The notes under the pieces are model-generated. The model saw nothing but the letters and a program-made list of their open reading frames with translations. It was not told where the DNA came from and did not search any database. Below, in pieces: positions 40,883-50,018 of a DNA stretch of 64,000 nucleotides (positions within the stretch are counted from its first letter, which is position 1; every line of letters begins with the position of its first letter). Origin of the DNA: Streptomyces sp. Ru62 (GTDB lineage Bacteria > Actinomycetota > Actinomycetes > Streptomycetales > Streptomycetaceae); the NCBI RefSeq assembly GCF_002920615.1, contig NZ_PQSU01000024.1:62001-126000 (forward strand). Reading direction: 5' to 3'. The translations under genes and the position numbers were made by a program.

Positions 40883-42328
40883 TCACTCGGTGTCCGTCCC
40901 CCGCTCCAGCAGCGGGGCCGCGTCGGAGAGTACCCCGGTGATCCGCTCCAGCGTCGTCCGGTCCTGTTCCACGGGCTCCAGGACGGGGCCCGCGGCCGTG
41001 TTCCAGCGGCGGGCGACCGCCGCGGGATCCTCGCCGGTCAGCAGTCCGGCCGCCTGTGCCGCCGCACCCAGGGCGACCAGTTCCCTGGCCTCCGGGACCT
41101 GGACGGGCCGCCCCGAGAGCCGGCGCACGGTCTGCTGCCAGGCCGTCCCGCGGGCCCCGCCGCCGATCAGGAGCAGCGGGGTGTCGCGGTCCGCGTCCTC
41201 GTCGAGGACCAGGTCGAGCGCCCCGAGCAGCGCGTGCACCGCGCCGTCGTACGCCGCCTGCAACAGCTGACCGGCGGTGGTGTCGTGCCGCAGACCGTGC
41301 AGCACTCCGGAGGCGTGCGGCAGGTTCGGGGTGCGCTCGCCGTCCAGGTACGGCAGCAGGGTCGCGGAGCCGCCGGATTCCACCGCCTCACGGTCCAGGC
41401 CCAGCAGGGCCGCGACACGGTCCACCGCGAGGGTGCAGTTCAGGGTGCAGGCCAGGGGGAGCCAGTCCCCGCGCGCGTCCGCGAAGCCCGCCACCGTCCC
41501 GGTCGGATCGGTGGGACGGCGCCGGGAGACGGCGTACACCGTTCCGGACGTCCCGAGGCTCAGCACCGGTGTGCCGGGCCGCAGGCCCAGACCCAGGGCC
41601 GCCGCCGCGTTGTCGCCGGTGCCCGGGGCCACCAGCGTGCCCTTCGAGAACGGCAGGTCGTGGCTGTCGCGCACGGTGCCCGCCACTTCGCCGGGCCGTA
41701 CCACCCGGGGCAGCAGCGCCGGGTCCAGGCCGACGTGCGCGAGGGTCTCCTCGTCGTACGCCTCGGTCCCGGACGCCCACCAGCCGGTGCCGGAGGCGTC
41801 GCCGCGGTCGGTCGTGCCCTGCCCGGTCAGGCGCTCGGTGAGGTAGTCGTGCGGGAGCCGTACCGCCCGGGTCGCGCGGACCGCCTCCGGCTCGTGCTCG
41901 GCGAGCCACGCCCACTTGGTGACCGTGAAGGACGCCCCGGGCACGCTGCCGGTCCGCTCCGCCCAGGCCTTCGGTCCGCCCAGCTCCTCCACCAGGCGAC
42001 CGGCCTGCGGCGCCGAGCGGACGTCGTTCCACAGCAGCGCCGGACGCACCGGCTCGCCGCGTTCGTCCAGGGTGACCAGGCCGTGCTGCTGGCCGCCGAT
42101 CGACACCGCCGCCGCCTCGTGCGCGGCGTCACCGCACTGGCGCAGCGCCTCGCACAGCGCGTCCCACCACTGGCGCGGATCGCTCTCCCGGCCGGCGCCG
42201 GACGACACCGTGTGCGGTGCCTGGCCGCTCGCCACCACCTGACCGGTGGCCGCGTCGACGACCAGTGCCTTCGTGGACTGGGTGGACGTGTCCACTCCGA
42301 CGACGAGCGGACCCTCGGCTGCTGACAT
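40883..42328 (-). CDS. xylB: Xylulokinase
   Basis: The 481-residue FGGY kinase phosphorylates D-xylulose to xylulose 5-phosphate. It has the phosphate loop VGVDTSTQSTKALVVD (about 9-24), SIGGQQHGLVTLDE with the family-specific MHG-like segment, LPHDYLTERLTG, and the ATP-binding LLIGGGARGTAWQQTVRRL. The start ATG 42328 is preceded by AGGGAG at seven bases. It is divergent from xylA across 158 bp and is followed by the ROK regulator gene, a complete xylose unit. Confidence 0.96.
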   Translation of the reverse strand: MSAAEGPLVVGVDTSTQSTKALVVDAATGQVVASGQAPHTVSSGAGRESDPRQWWDALCEALRQCGDAAHEAAAVSIGGQQHGLVTLDERGEPVRPALLWNDVRSAPQAGRLVEELGGPKAWAERTGSVPGASFTVTKWAWLAEHEPEAVRATRAVRLPHDYLTERLTGQGTTDRGDASGTGWWASGTEAYDEETLAHVGLDPALLPRVVRPGEVAGTVRDSHDLPFSKGTLVAPGTGDNAAAALGLGLRPGTPVLSLGTSGTVYAVSRRRPTDPTGTVAGFADARGDWLPLACTLNCTLAVDRVAALLGLDREAVESGGSATLLPYLDGERTPNLPHASGVLHGLRHDTTAGQLLQAAYDGAVHALLGALDLVLDEDADRDTPLLLIGGGARGTAWQQTVRRLSGRPVQVPEARELVALGAAAQAAGLLTGEDPAAVARRWNTAAGPVLEPVEQDRTTLERITGVLSDAAPLLERGTDTE

Positions 42329-42486
42329 CCGGCTCTCCCTCTTCCGCGGCTCCGCGGGACGTGCGGTGTGTGGTTTCGAAGACACCTTGCTGTCGAAGAC
42401 ATCTTGTCTCTTCCCAGAGGTGCGTCGGCATACTAATTTGTAAACCGCCATGACGAAATAGTCGCAACGCAGCAAGGAGCCGCGGC
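42329..42486. promoter_or_regulatory. Divergent xylB-xylA promoter region with direct repeats
   Basis: Two 14-bp direct repeats, TCGAAGACACCTTG (42376-42389) and TCGAAGACATCTTG (42393-42406), are spaced 17 bp apart, and GACA-N6-TGTC links them as an inverted element. A/T-rich ACTAATTTGTAAACC (about 42434-42448) could hold the xylA -10. The ROK regulator encoded next to xylB is the likely ligand-responsive binder. AAGGAGC lies nine bases before the xylA ATG. Confidence 0.6.
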
Positions 42487-43653
42487 ATGAGCTACCAGCC
42501 CACCCCCGAGGACAGGTTCACGTTCGGACTCTGGACCGTCGGCTGGCAGGGAAGGGACCCGTTCGGCGACGCCACCCGCCGCGCCCTCGACCCGGTCGAG
42601 ACGGTGCAGCGCCTGGCGGAACTCGGCGCCTACGGAGTGACCTTCCACGACGACGACCTGATCCCCTTCGGTTCGTCGGACACCGAGCGCGAGTCCCACG
42701 TCAAGCGCTTCCGCCAGGCCCTGGACGCCACCGGCATGACCGTCCCGATGGCCACCACGAACCTCTTCACGCACCCCGTCTTCAAGGACGGCGCGTTCAC
42801 CGCCAACGACCGCGACGTGCGCCGCTACGCCCTCCGCAAGACGATCCGCAACATCGACCTTGCGGTCGAGCTGGGCGCGAAGACGTACGTCGCCTGGGGC
42901 GGCCGCGAGGGCGCCGAGTCCGGTGCCGCCAAGGACGTGCGATCCGCCCTGGACCGCATGAAGGAGGCCTTCGACCTCCTCGGCGAGTACGTCACCTCGC
43001 AGGGCTACGACCTCCGCTTCGCCATCGAGCCCAAGCCGAACGAGCCCCGCGGCGACATCCTGCTGCCCACCGTCGGGCACGCGCTGGCCTTCATCGAGCG
43101 CCTGGAGCGCCCCGAGCTCTACGGCGTCAACCCCGAGGTCGGCCACGAGCAGATGGCCGGCCTGAACTTCCCGCACGGCATCGCGCAGGCCCTGTGGGCC
43201 GGGAAGCTCTTCCACATCGACCTCAACGGCCAGTCCGGCATCAAGTACGACCAGGACCTGCGATTCGGCGCGGGCGACCTGCGGTCCGCCTTCTGGCTGG
43301 TCGACCTCCTGGAGAGCGCCGGTTACGAAGGACCCCGCCACTTCGACTTCAAGCCGCCGCGGACCGAGGACCTCGACGGCGTGTGGGCCTCGGCGGCGGG
43401 CTGCATGCGCAACTACCTCATCCTGAAGGAGCGCGCGGCCGCCTTCCGCGCCGACCCGGAGGTGCAGGAGGCACTGCGCGCCTCGCGTCTGGACGAGCTG
43501 GCCCAGCCGACCGCGGCCGACGGCCTGCAGGCACTGCTCGCCGACCGCGCGTCCTTCGAGGACTTCGACGTGGAGGCGGCCGCCGCGCGCGGCATGGCGT
43601 TCGAACGCCTCGACCAGCTGGCGATGGACCACCTGCTGGGAGCGCGGGGCTGA
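42487..43653 (+). CDS. xylA: Xylose isomerase
   Basis: The 388-residue TIM-barrel enzyme interconverts D-xylose and D-xylulose (and D-glucose/D-fructose). Catalytic and metal residues are visible in GVTFHDDDLIPFG (His54), FAIEPKPNEPRGD (metal Glu181 and Lys183), NPEVGHEQMAG (His220) and FHIDLNGQ; KTYVAWGGREGAES is the usual Streptomyces phrase. The length equals that of classical Streptomyces glucose isomerases. It is divergent from xylB and ends in a terminator. Confidence 0.98.
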   Translation: MSYQPTPEDRFTFGLWTVGWQGRDPFGDATRRALDPVETVQRLAELGAYGVTFHDDDLIPFGSSDTERESHVKRFRQALDATGMTVPMATTNLFTHPVFKDGAFTANDRDVRRYALRKTIRNIDLAVELGAKTYVAWGGREGAESGAAKDVRSALDRMKEAFDLLGEYVTSQGYDLRFAIEPKPNEPRGDILLPTVGHALAFIERLERPELYGVNPEVGHEQMAGLNFPHGIAQALWAGKLFHIDLNGQSGIKYDQDLRFGAGDLRSAFWLVDLLESAGYEGPRHFDFKPPRTEDLDGVWASAAGCMRNYLILKERAAAFRADPEVQEALRASRLDELAQPTAADGLQALLADRASFEDFDVEAAAARGMAFERLDQLAMDHLLGARG

Positions 43654-43661
43654 ACGCAGGA

Positions 43662-43696
43662 GGGCCGGGGCGAGCCACAGCGGCTCACCCCGGCCC
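43662..43696. terminator. Bidirectional terminator between xylA and the phytase-like gene
   Basis: A 15-bp stem (GGGCCGGGGCGAGCC with GGCTCACCCCGGCCC, one mismatch) and a five-base loop lie between the convergent stops at 43653 and 43715. Confidence 0.85.
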
Positions 43697-43714
43697 CCGG
43701 CCGCGAGGTCGGCG

Positions 43715-45055
43715 TCAGCGGTGCTTGGGCAGCCGGACGTACGTCACGGTCGTCCTGATCCCGCTGTCGACCAGGCGGCCCTGGGCGTCGAACGCACCGG
43801 TCCCGTCGGTCATCCCGAAGTCGTTGTCGTTGATGAGCGCGAGCGTGTCGTGATCCACGCGCGCGATGCCCTCGATCTTCCCGGGCACCCCCGCGACCTT
43901 GCCCAGGTCGACCACCAGCCGCTTGGCCAGCACCGGCACGCCCTGCGCCGCGGGATCGTCCAACTGCTCCAGCGAAGGGGCCGTGGTGTCGTCGTCCCAG
44001 GGACCGCCCAGGATGTCCGACGTGCGCCCGAGGCTGACCAGCTGGAGCCGGGCGGCCTTGTCCGTGCGCTCCTCGACCAGCAGCCGGTCACCGCCGACCG
44101 CGACCACCGAGGAGATCTTCAGCTCGGAGGTGTCGTCCTCGCCCGGGTCCACCACGTCCACCGGGTCGAAGCGGTAGGCGTACTCGGCCGTGACGGCCTT
44201 CTCGCGGGGAGAGAAGCGCAGCAGGCGGGTGGTGCGCGAGGCGTCCCCGGCGTCCGCGTCCGGCAGCGACAGCGGACTCTGCAGGGCCATCACCAGGTCA
44301 CCGCCGGGAAGCTGCGCCAGTCCCTCGAACCCGCGGTTGATCTTGCGGTGCAGCAGGATCGAGGGCAGTGCCTCCACCACCGGGTAGTCCGCGCCCGTCA
44401 GACCGAGCCCCTCGGGCACGTAGCGCGCGAGGACCCTCCCGCGCGCGGAGACGTGCACGAGGGACGGGCCGTACTCGTCCACGAGCCAGAAACTGCCGTC
44501 ACCGGCCCGAACGATGCCCTCGGTGTCGAGGCCGTTCGGGTCGTAGGAGAGCGGCGTCCGCGCGTCGTAGGTGTACGGCGCCTCGTCCCGGCTCCTCTGG
44601 TCGGGCAGTCCGGTGACGGCCTTCCCGGAGGAGGTGGTCAGCGGTATCGCGTGGATCACCTTGACCGTGTCACCGGAGACCCTGATCTTCACGATCGCGG
44701 GATCGAATCCCGGCACCGGGAAGGTGCGGCGCTTCTTGCCGTCCACCTTGATCTGACCGTTGGGACCGCGGTCGGTCACCGTCCAGTACTCACCCTCGCG
44801 GCCGGCCGGATAGATGTCGCTGCCGATGCCGCCGAGCTTGATCCCGTGGTCGTCGGCCACGCCGCCGGGCAGCAGCGCGTTGCTGAACGCACCGAGCGGG
44901 ATCTCGCCGAGGGTCGCCGTGCGGATCACGCGGGCGTCCCCGGACGGCGCCGCGGCCGCCGTTCCCGCCGCGACGAGGACGGCGGCCAGGGCCAGGGGCA
45001 GACCTGTGGCGACGGTACGGTGGACGCGGCGCAGGCCGGCGGCATGCGGGGACAT
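43715..45055 (-). CDS. Secreted esterase-like / phytase-like beta-propeller protein
   Basis: A 446-residue protein with a Sec signal (VHRTVATGLPLALAAVLVAAGTAAAAPSG, about 11-38) and the phytase-like (PF13449) domain: GGIGSDIYPAG, YWTVTDRGPNG (about 91-101), DTEGIVRAGDGSFWLVDEYGPSLVHV, INRGFEGLAQLPGG and VPGKIEGIARVDHDTLALINDNDFG. Acidic residues at the ends of blades probably bind calcium. It is likely exported and hydrolyses phosphate esters, but activity in the family is poorly documented. AGGAGG lies five bases before the ATG at 45055. Confidence 0.9.
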   Translation of the reverse strand: MSPHAAGLRRVHRTVATGLPLALAAVLVAAGTAAAAPSGDARVIRTATLGEIPLGAFSNALLPGGVADDHGIKLGGIGSDIYPAGREGEYWTVTDRGPNGQIKVDGKKRRTFPVPGFDPAIVKIRVSGDTVKVIHAIPLTTSSGKAVTGLPDQRSRDEAPYTYDARTPLSYDPNGLDTEGIVRAGDGSFWLVDEYGPSLVHVSARGRVLARYVPEGLGLTGADYPVVEALPSILLHRKINRGFEGLAQLPGGDLVMALQSPLSLPDADAGDASRTTRLLRFSPREKAVTAEYAYRFDPVDVVDPGEDDTSELKISSVVAVGGDRLLVEERTDKAARLQLVSLGRTSDILGGPWDDDTTAPSLEQLDDPAAQGVPVLAKRLVVDLGKVAGVPGKIEGIARVDHDTLALINDNDFGMTDGTGAFDAQGRLVDSGIRTTVTYVRLPKHR

Positions 45056-45183
45056 CGGGCCTCCTGGAGCAAGGTCATGGGCTGCCGACACCATTGGGCC
45101 CCCGGAGGAACGCCGCGCGACCGCGCGGTGAACGGCCGGCGTCCGCCGCTCGTCGGATCGCGCCGCCCCGTGACGACCGCCTG

Positions 45184-46467
45184 TCAAAGCCCTTCCGGGG
45201 CGTGAACTTCCCCCTCCAGTCGCGCGGAGGCCAGTGCCGTCGCGGGGTCGGGATCGGCCCCGCCCGCCGGAACCCAGCGTCCTCGCTCGTCGCGATACGG
45301 CCACCAGTGTCCCTCGTTCCCGAGCCGCAGCTGAACACCCTCCTCCCGGACGGTCCACCGGTTGCCGCTCCTGTGGAACACCGGCCGCTCGTCCGCCTCC
45401 CAGGCCGCTTCCAGAGCCGCACGCGCGCGTGCGAGCGCCACACCCTCCACGTCCCGGTCCTCGTCGAGCACCGCCAGTGCCGCCGCGCCACCGGTGCGCC
45501 AGGCGCGGACGGCTGTCATGAGCCCGTCGCGTCCACGCCCCGACCCGGTGGCCAGCCGGTCGGTGACAGTTGAGGGTGCCGGACCACACGCCAGGCGTAC
45601 GGCGTCCTGAGCGGCCGTCAGGTCCGAGCCGGCCCGCGTCTCACCACGCAGCGCCGCCGCCAGCAGCCGGTACGCCTCCACGGCGGTGCGACCGGCCAGG
45701 TGCTCCAGCGCCGCGGGGTCCACTCCCGGCGCGGCCGGCGACCCGGTGGCGAAGGACGGTGGCGCCCCAGGCGCCGGAGGGAGCCCTGGCAGCTCGGGCA
45801 GCGGCGGCAGGATCTCGGCGGCCGCCCACGCCTCGGCCGCGTCCACCCCCGTGGCCGGGGGCGTCGCCCCGGACGGCTCCGCGGTGCCGCGGACGTGCAG
45901 CTCCGCCAGGAAGGCGTCCTCGTCCCGGCCACGCATCAGCAGGAGAAGAAACGGATCCTCGTCCAGCAGCCGCGCCACCTGGTGACACAGGGCGACGGTG
46001 TGCCCGCAGTGGTCCCAGGCACCGCAGCCGCACTCGGGATCCAGATCGCCGAGGCCCGGCAGGAGTTCGATCCCCGCCACCGCCGCGTCCTCGACCAGGT
46101 GCGGCGAAAGCTCCCGGTCGAGCAGTGCGGCCATGTGGCCGGCCTGCCGCACGGCGAGATCCTCGAACCGTGCCCACTCCCCGTCGGACAGGCGCGGCAG
46201 CAGGACGTCGGCCCGGTGGGCCGCACCTCCGGGGTCACGTACGACGGCGGTGACCCGGCCCGGCCGTACGGTCACCGCGCCCACGCCGCCCGCGCGCGCG
46301 AGCCGGCGCCCTGCCTTGACCGCCGCGGCTTCCAGGGCGGCGTCCTCAAGGGCCCGCAGCCAGGCCCGGCCCCACCAGCTCTGGGCGAAGGCGCGCCCGC
46401 GCGGGGGCGGCAGCGCGGCGAACGTGCGCCCCACGTCACGGCCGTGCTCGTCGTCGTAGCGGCTCAT
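45184..46467 (-). CDS. SWIM zinc-finger protein paired with SNF2 helicase
   Basis: The 427-residue protein has a conserved N-terminus (RTFAALPPPRGRAFAQSWWGRAWLRALED) and a SWIM zinc finger LDPECGCGAWDHCGHTVALCHQVA (about 142-165; CxC...CxH). The C-terminal half is helical with few motifs. Its ATG overlaps the TGA of the upstream SNF2 gene by four bases. This SWIM-SNF2 pairing is widespread in actinobacteria; the SWIM protein may guide the ATPase to DNA or protein. The role is not established. Confidence 0.9.
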   Translation of the reverse strand: MSRYDDEHGRDVGRTFAALPPPRGRAFAQSWWGRAWLRALEDAALEAAAVKAGRRLARAGGVGAVTVRPGRVTAVVRDPGGAAHRADVLLPRLSDGEWARFEDLAVRQAGHMAALLDRELSPHLVEDAAVAGIELLPGLGDLDPECGCGAWDHCGHTVALCHQVARLLDEDPFLLLLMRGRDEDAFLAELHVRGTAEPSGATPPATGVDAAEAWAAAEILPPLPELPGLPPAPGAPPSFATGSPAAPGVDPAALEHLAGRTAVEAYRLLAAALRGETRAGSDLTAAQDAVRLACGPAPSTVTDRLATGSGRGRDGLMTAVRAWRTGGAAALAVLDEDRDVEGVALARARAALEAAWEADERPVFHRSGNRWTVREEGVQLRLGNEGHWWPYRDERGRWVPAGGADPDPATALASARLEGEVHAPEGL

Positions 46468-49334
46468 CGCGCCTCCCCGCGCAGTTCCACCAGTGCGGTC
46501 AGTTCCTCGTCCGACAGTTCCGTCAGGGCGGCCTCACCGAAGCCGAGCACGGCGTCGGCCAGCTCCCGTTTGCGGCCCAGCATCTCCGCGATGCGGTCCT
46601 CCAGGGTCCCCTCGGCGATCAGCCGGTGCACCTGCACCGGACGGGTCTGTCCGATGCGGTACGCCCGGTCGGTGGCCTGCGCCTCCACCGCCGGATTCCA
46701 CCAGCGGTCGTAGTGCACGACGTGCTCGGCCCGGGTGAGGTTCAGGCCCGTCCCGGCGGCCTTGAGGGACAGCAGGAACACCGGGGCCTCGCCCGCCTGG
46801 AAGCGCCGTACCAGGTCCTCACGGGCGGCGACCGGCGTCCCGCCGTGCAGAAGCAGCGAGGACACCCCGCGGGCCGCCAGGTGCCGTTCGAGCAGCCGGG
46901 CCATGCGCACGTACTGCGTGAAGACGAGCACGCCCGAGTCCGCGGCGAGGACGGTGCCGAGCAGTTCGTCCAGCAGCTCCAGCTTCCCCGAGCGTCCCGC
47001 GAGCCGCGGATCGTCCTCCTTGAGGAACTGCGCCGGATGATTGCAGATCTGTTTCAGGCCGGTCAGCAGCCGCATGATCAGGCCCCGGCGGGTCATGTCG
47101 TCGACGGCCGCGATGCGGTCCAGGGTCTCGCGCACCAACGCCTCGTACAGCCCCGCCTGTTCAGCCGTGAGTGCCACCGGATGGTCCGTCTCGGTCTTCG
47201 GCGGAAGCTCGGGGGCGATGCCGGGATCGGATTTGCGCCGCCGCAGCAGGAACGGTCCGACGAGCCGGGCGAGCCGTTGTGCGGCCGCGGGGTCCCGGCC
47301 GCCCTCGACGGGCTGTGCGTAGCGGGCGCGGAAGCTGCCCAGGCCGCCGAGCAGGCCGGGTGTCGTCCAGTCGAGGATCGCCCACAGTTCCGTGAGGTTG
47401 TTCTCCACCGGAGTTCCGGTGAGCGCCACACGCGCGCGTGCACCGACCGTGCGCAGCGCCCGCGCGGTCGCGGAGTAAGGGTTCTTCACATGCTGCGCCT
47501 CGTCGGCCACGACCATTCCCCACGGGACCCCGGCGAGCCGGACGCCGTCCAGCCGCAGTGTGCCGTACGTGGTCAGGACGAACTCGCCGTCTGCCAAGGA
47601 CGCCAGATCGCGTCCGGGGCCGTGGAACCGGCGCACCGGCACCCCGGGAGCGAACCGCTCGATCTCGCGCTGCCAGTTGCCCAGCAGCGAGGCCGGGCAG
47701 ACCACGAGGGTGGGGCCGGCCGCCGCCGGATCCGTCTGCCGGTGCAGGTGCAGCGCGATCAGCGTGATCGTCTTGCCGAGCCCCATGTCGTCGGCCAGGC
47801 AGCAGCCCAGCCCGAGCGATGTCGTGCGGGCCAGCCAGTCGAGGCCGCGCAGCTGGTAGTCCCGCAGGGTCGCGGCCAGGCCCGGCGGCTGTCCGACGGT
47901 GAGGGCCGGGTCCTGCGCCGTCAGCCGCTCCCGCAGCCCCTCCAGCCACCCCGTGGGCCGTACGTCGACCCGCCGGCCGTCGACCTCCGTCGAGCCCGTC
48001 AGAGCCGCGGCCAGCGCCTCGACGGGAGCGACGGAACGGTCCCGCTCGGTCCGGGCCCGCTCCGCCTCCCGCGGATCGACCAGCACCCAGCCGTCGCGCA
48101 GCCGCACCAGGGGACGCTTGGCCTCCGCCAGCCGGTCCAGCTCCTCGCGGGACAACTCCCGCCCGCCCAGGTCGAACCACCAGCTGAAGGTGACCCTCTC
48201 GTCCGCGCTGAGGAACGACGGAACGGTGGCGGTTGCGGACGACGCGGTGCCGTCGTGCGGCGGGCCGATGGCCGCGTGCGCGGTGAGACCGCGTGCCAGG
48301 TGCCGGGGCCAGTGCACGTCCACCCCTACGGCGGCCAGCGCCCGCGCGCCCTCGCCCAGGAGTTCGGCGATCTCGTCGTCGGCGAGGTCCACGGCGTCCG
48401 GCACGGCGGCGGAGAGCAACGGTGTCAGCGGCGGCCAGGCCCGGGCCGCCCGGCGCAGCGCCAGCAACGCGTTCGCTCCACGCGCGCGTGGAGCGAACGC
48501 GGCGGACCCTGTGTCCGCACCGGTCCACAGTCCGGCGGCATCCATGACGTCCGCCGGTCCGCTCCGGCCGTGCACCTGGAGGACCGCACGGAAGCGGACC
48601 GGAGCCCCGTCCTGGCAGGTGGAGGCGTCGAGACCGGACGCCTCCACGCGGAGCGACAGCCGCACCCCCGCGTCATGGCCGGCGGCGATGTCGTCGGCCC
48701 ACGCCCGCAGCCCGGGCAGGTGCCGCGGCTCCAGCGCCGTGTACGCGGGGCCGCCGGTCGCCAGCGGGGCGGCGGGAGAGCGCGGCAGCACGTCGGCGGT
48801 CGTGTCCAGGAAGGCGCGCAGCAGCCGCTCCGGGTCGGGCAACAGCGGTGGCCCGTCCGCCGTGAGCGGCACGGCGTGCGCCTCCGGGGGCATGGCGGCG
48901 GCGAGTTCGCGGACCAGTTCCGCATCGCGCGCGGACAGTGGTCCCACGCGCCAGGCGTCGTGATCACCGGCGGACAGGCCCGGCAGGAGCAGACCGCGTG
49001 CCACGAAGCCGAGGGCCAGTTCGTACGCGTTTCGCCAGAACGCGGCGGCCCGGTGTTCCCACGGCAGTTCACGCGCGCGTGCGAGCACTGGAAGGGCGGT
49101 GCGGACGGGGAGCAGGAGAACGGGCAGCGGGACGCGTTCGACGCCACCGTCGGCCGAGGGCAGTACGAGGTCCAGATCTGCCGGAGAGCCCTCCGTGTGC
49201 GCGGGCGGAGCCCCGCCGTCCGATCGCCAGAAGCCGATGCGGCCCGCGCGCGGGGGATCGGACGGCAGGAACACCACGTTGCATTGGGTCAGTTCGGCCA
49301 GGTCGGAGGGTGATGCCGTGGGGATGGTCTGCAC
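46464..49334 (-). CDS. SNF2-family DEAD/DEAH helicase-like ATPase
   Basis: The 956-residue protein has a long N-terminal region (1-440) with the SNF2-associated bacterial domain, then the Snf2 ATPase: ATLRDYQLRGLDWLARTTSLGLGCCLADDMGLGKT (Walker A), VVADEAQHVKN (DEAQ box), ALTGTPVENNLTELW, followed by helicase C with LLLHGGTPVAAREDLVRRFQ, LSLKAAGTGLNL and QATDRAYRIGQTRPVQVHR. It translocates on double-stranded DNA. The GTG at 49334 is the best start, with GAGGAG twelve bases upstream, a longer spacing than usual. It is coupled to the SWIM gene. A 34-bp perfect palindrome lies inside the gene. Confidence 0.92.
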   Translation of the reverse strand: MQTIPTASPSDLAELTQCNVVFLPSDPPRAGRIGFWRSDGGAPPAHTEGSPADLDLVLPSADGGVERVPLPVLLLPVRTALPVLARARELPWEHRAAAFWRNAYELALGFVARGLLLPGLSAGDHDAWRVGPLSARDAELVRELAAAMPPEAHAVPLTADGPPLLPDPERLLRAFLDTTADVLPRSPAAPLATGGPAYTALEPRHLPGLRAWADDIAAGHDAGVRLSLRVEASGLDASTCQDGAPVRFRAVLQVHGRSGPADVMDAAGLWTGADTGSAAFAPRARGANALLALRRAARAWPPLTPLLSAAVPDAVDLADDEIAELLGEGARALAAVGVDVHWPRHLARGLTAHAAIGPPHDGTASSATATVPSFLSADERVTFSWWFDLGGRELSREELDRLAEAKRPLVRLRDGWVLVDPREAERARTERDRSVAPVEALAAALTGSTEVDGRRVDVRPTGWLEGLRERLTAQDPALTVGQPPGLAATLRDYQLRGLDWLARTTSLGLGCCLADDMGLGKTITLIALHLHRQTDPAAAGPTLVVCPASLLGNWQREIERFAPGVPVRRFHGPGRDLASLADGEFVLTTYGTLRLDGVRLAGVPWGMVVADEAQHVKNPYSATARALRTVGARARVALTGTPVENNLTELWAILDWTTPGLLGGLGSFRARYAQPVEGGRDPAAAQRLARLVGPFLLRRRKSDPGIAPELPPKTETDHPVALTAEQAGLYEALVRETLDRIAAVDDMTRRGLIMRLLTGLKQICNHPAQFLKEDDPRLAGRSGKLELLDELLGTVLAADSGVLVFTQYVRMARLLERHLAARGVSSLLLHGGTPVAAREDLVRRFQAGEAPVFLLSLKAAGTGLNLTRAEHVVHYDRWWNPAVEAQATDRAYRIGQTRPVQVHRLIAEGTLEDRIAEMLGRKRELADAVLGFGEAALTELSDEELTALVELRGEAR
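48468..48501. repeat. 34-bp perfect palindrome inside the SNF2 gene
   Basis: The left arm runs from C48468 (CGCGTTCGCTCCACGCG) and the right arm is its exact complement to G48501, with the centre between 48484 and 48485. It contains the 10-bp core ACGCGCGCGT (48480-48489) flanked by CTCC/GGAG and CGTTCG/CGAACG. It is in frame in the N-terminal half of the helicase and encodes AFAPRARGANA. Confidence 0.95.
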
Positions 49335-49701
49335 AGCTCTGCCGCACTCCTCAAATTTGACTACTCGACGGGAGTCGCCGAGGGTACAGGACGTTCGGGG
49401 CGTTCTCGTCCTGCCGATGCCATGACGTGGGTCACTCCACAATGTGTTCGAGGGCCCCGTGTGTTCGTCACCCCCGCGCGACAGCCGGACCCCGCCCCGC
49501 CCGCGCAGCAGCCTCACCGCGGCCCGCCAACCACCAGTGCCCCGCCGCATCCCGCACACCGCCAACAGCCCTCCGGCCCGCGTCCGGGACCACTAGGGGG
49601 TGCGGCTCAGGGATGTCTCAGGGGCGGGGTGTGGAACCGCGGGGAGCGGGGGGCCGTTCTCAGATCAGAGAGCGGCAGTGGCCGCGAAGGAGGCGACGCT
49701 C
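49335..49701. other. 367-bp region upstream of the SNF2 gene, no gene seen
   Basis: The left part should hold the SNF2 promoter (minus strand). The middle (about 49470-49590) is rich in CCGC runs and has open frames of shadow type only. The last 20 bp hold the ribosome site of the small membrane protein gene. Confidence 0.6.
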
Positions 49702-49884
49702 ATGTCCATGAACGCGAAGATCGCCGCAGGGGGCGTGGCGGTCGGGCTGATCCTGCTCATATGGCTGCCTTGGTGGGTGGCGTTCCTGATCGTCGTGGGT
49801 GTTCCAGCGGCCGCCTATCTCGCCCTGGACCCCTCACAGCGGCGCAGGCTGCGCAGGGTCGCCCGCAAGGAGCTCGGCCGCTGA
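49702..49884 (+). CDS. Small membrane protein (60 aa)
   Basis: MSMNAKIAAGGVAVGLILLIWL is followed by WWVAFLIVVGVPAAAYLAL (two adjacent hydrophobic helices, about 8-22 and 25-43) and a very basic tail (SQRRRLRRVARKELGR). GAAGGAGG lies eight bases before the ATG. Proteins of this size and shape are annotated as hypothetical membrane proteins across Streptomyces. No partner gene is evident; function unknown. Confidence 0.75.
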   Translation: MSMNAKIAAGGVAVGLILLIWLPWWVAFLIVVGVPAAAYLALDPSQRRRLRRVARKELGR

Positions 49885-50018
49885 GGCACCGGCGCACGGC
49901 AAGGCGCCACTCGCCGAGCTGCCCGGACGGGCCGGCCGGGCCATGGGGAGCCGCGTCACCCAGACGCGGCGCGGGCTGCCCGGGGTGCGACCGGGACGTC
50001 TCGTCCGGCCGCCCCGGC

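Noticed and set aside
39560..42325. A 921-residue open frame on the plus strand across the ROK and xylB genes
   Set aside because: It is a Pro/Arg/Ala-rich shadow of two clear minus-strand genes; typical of high-G+C DNA.
43194..43853. Plus-strand frame of 219 residues overlapping the end of xylA
   Set aside because: Arg/Gly-rich shift product of xylA; no independent support.
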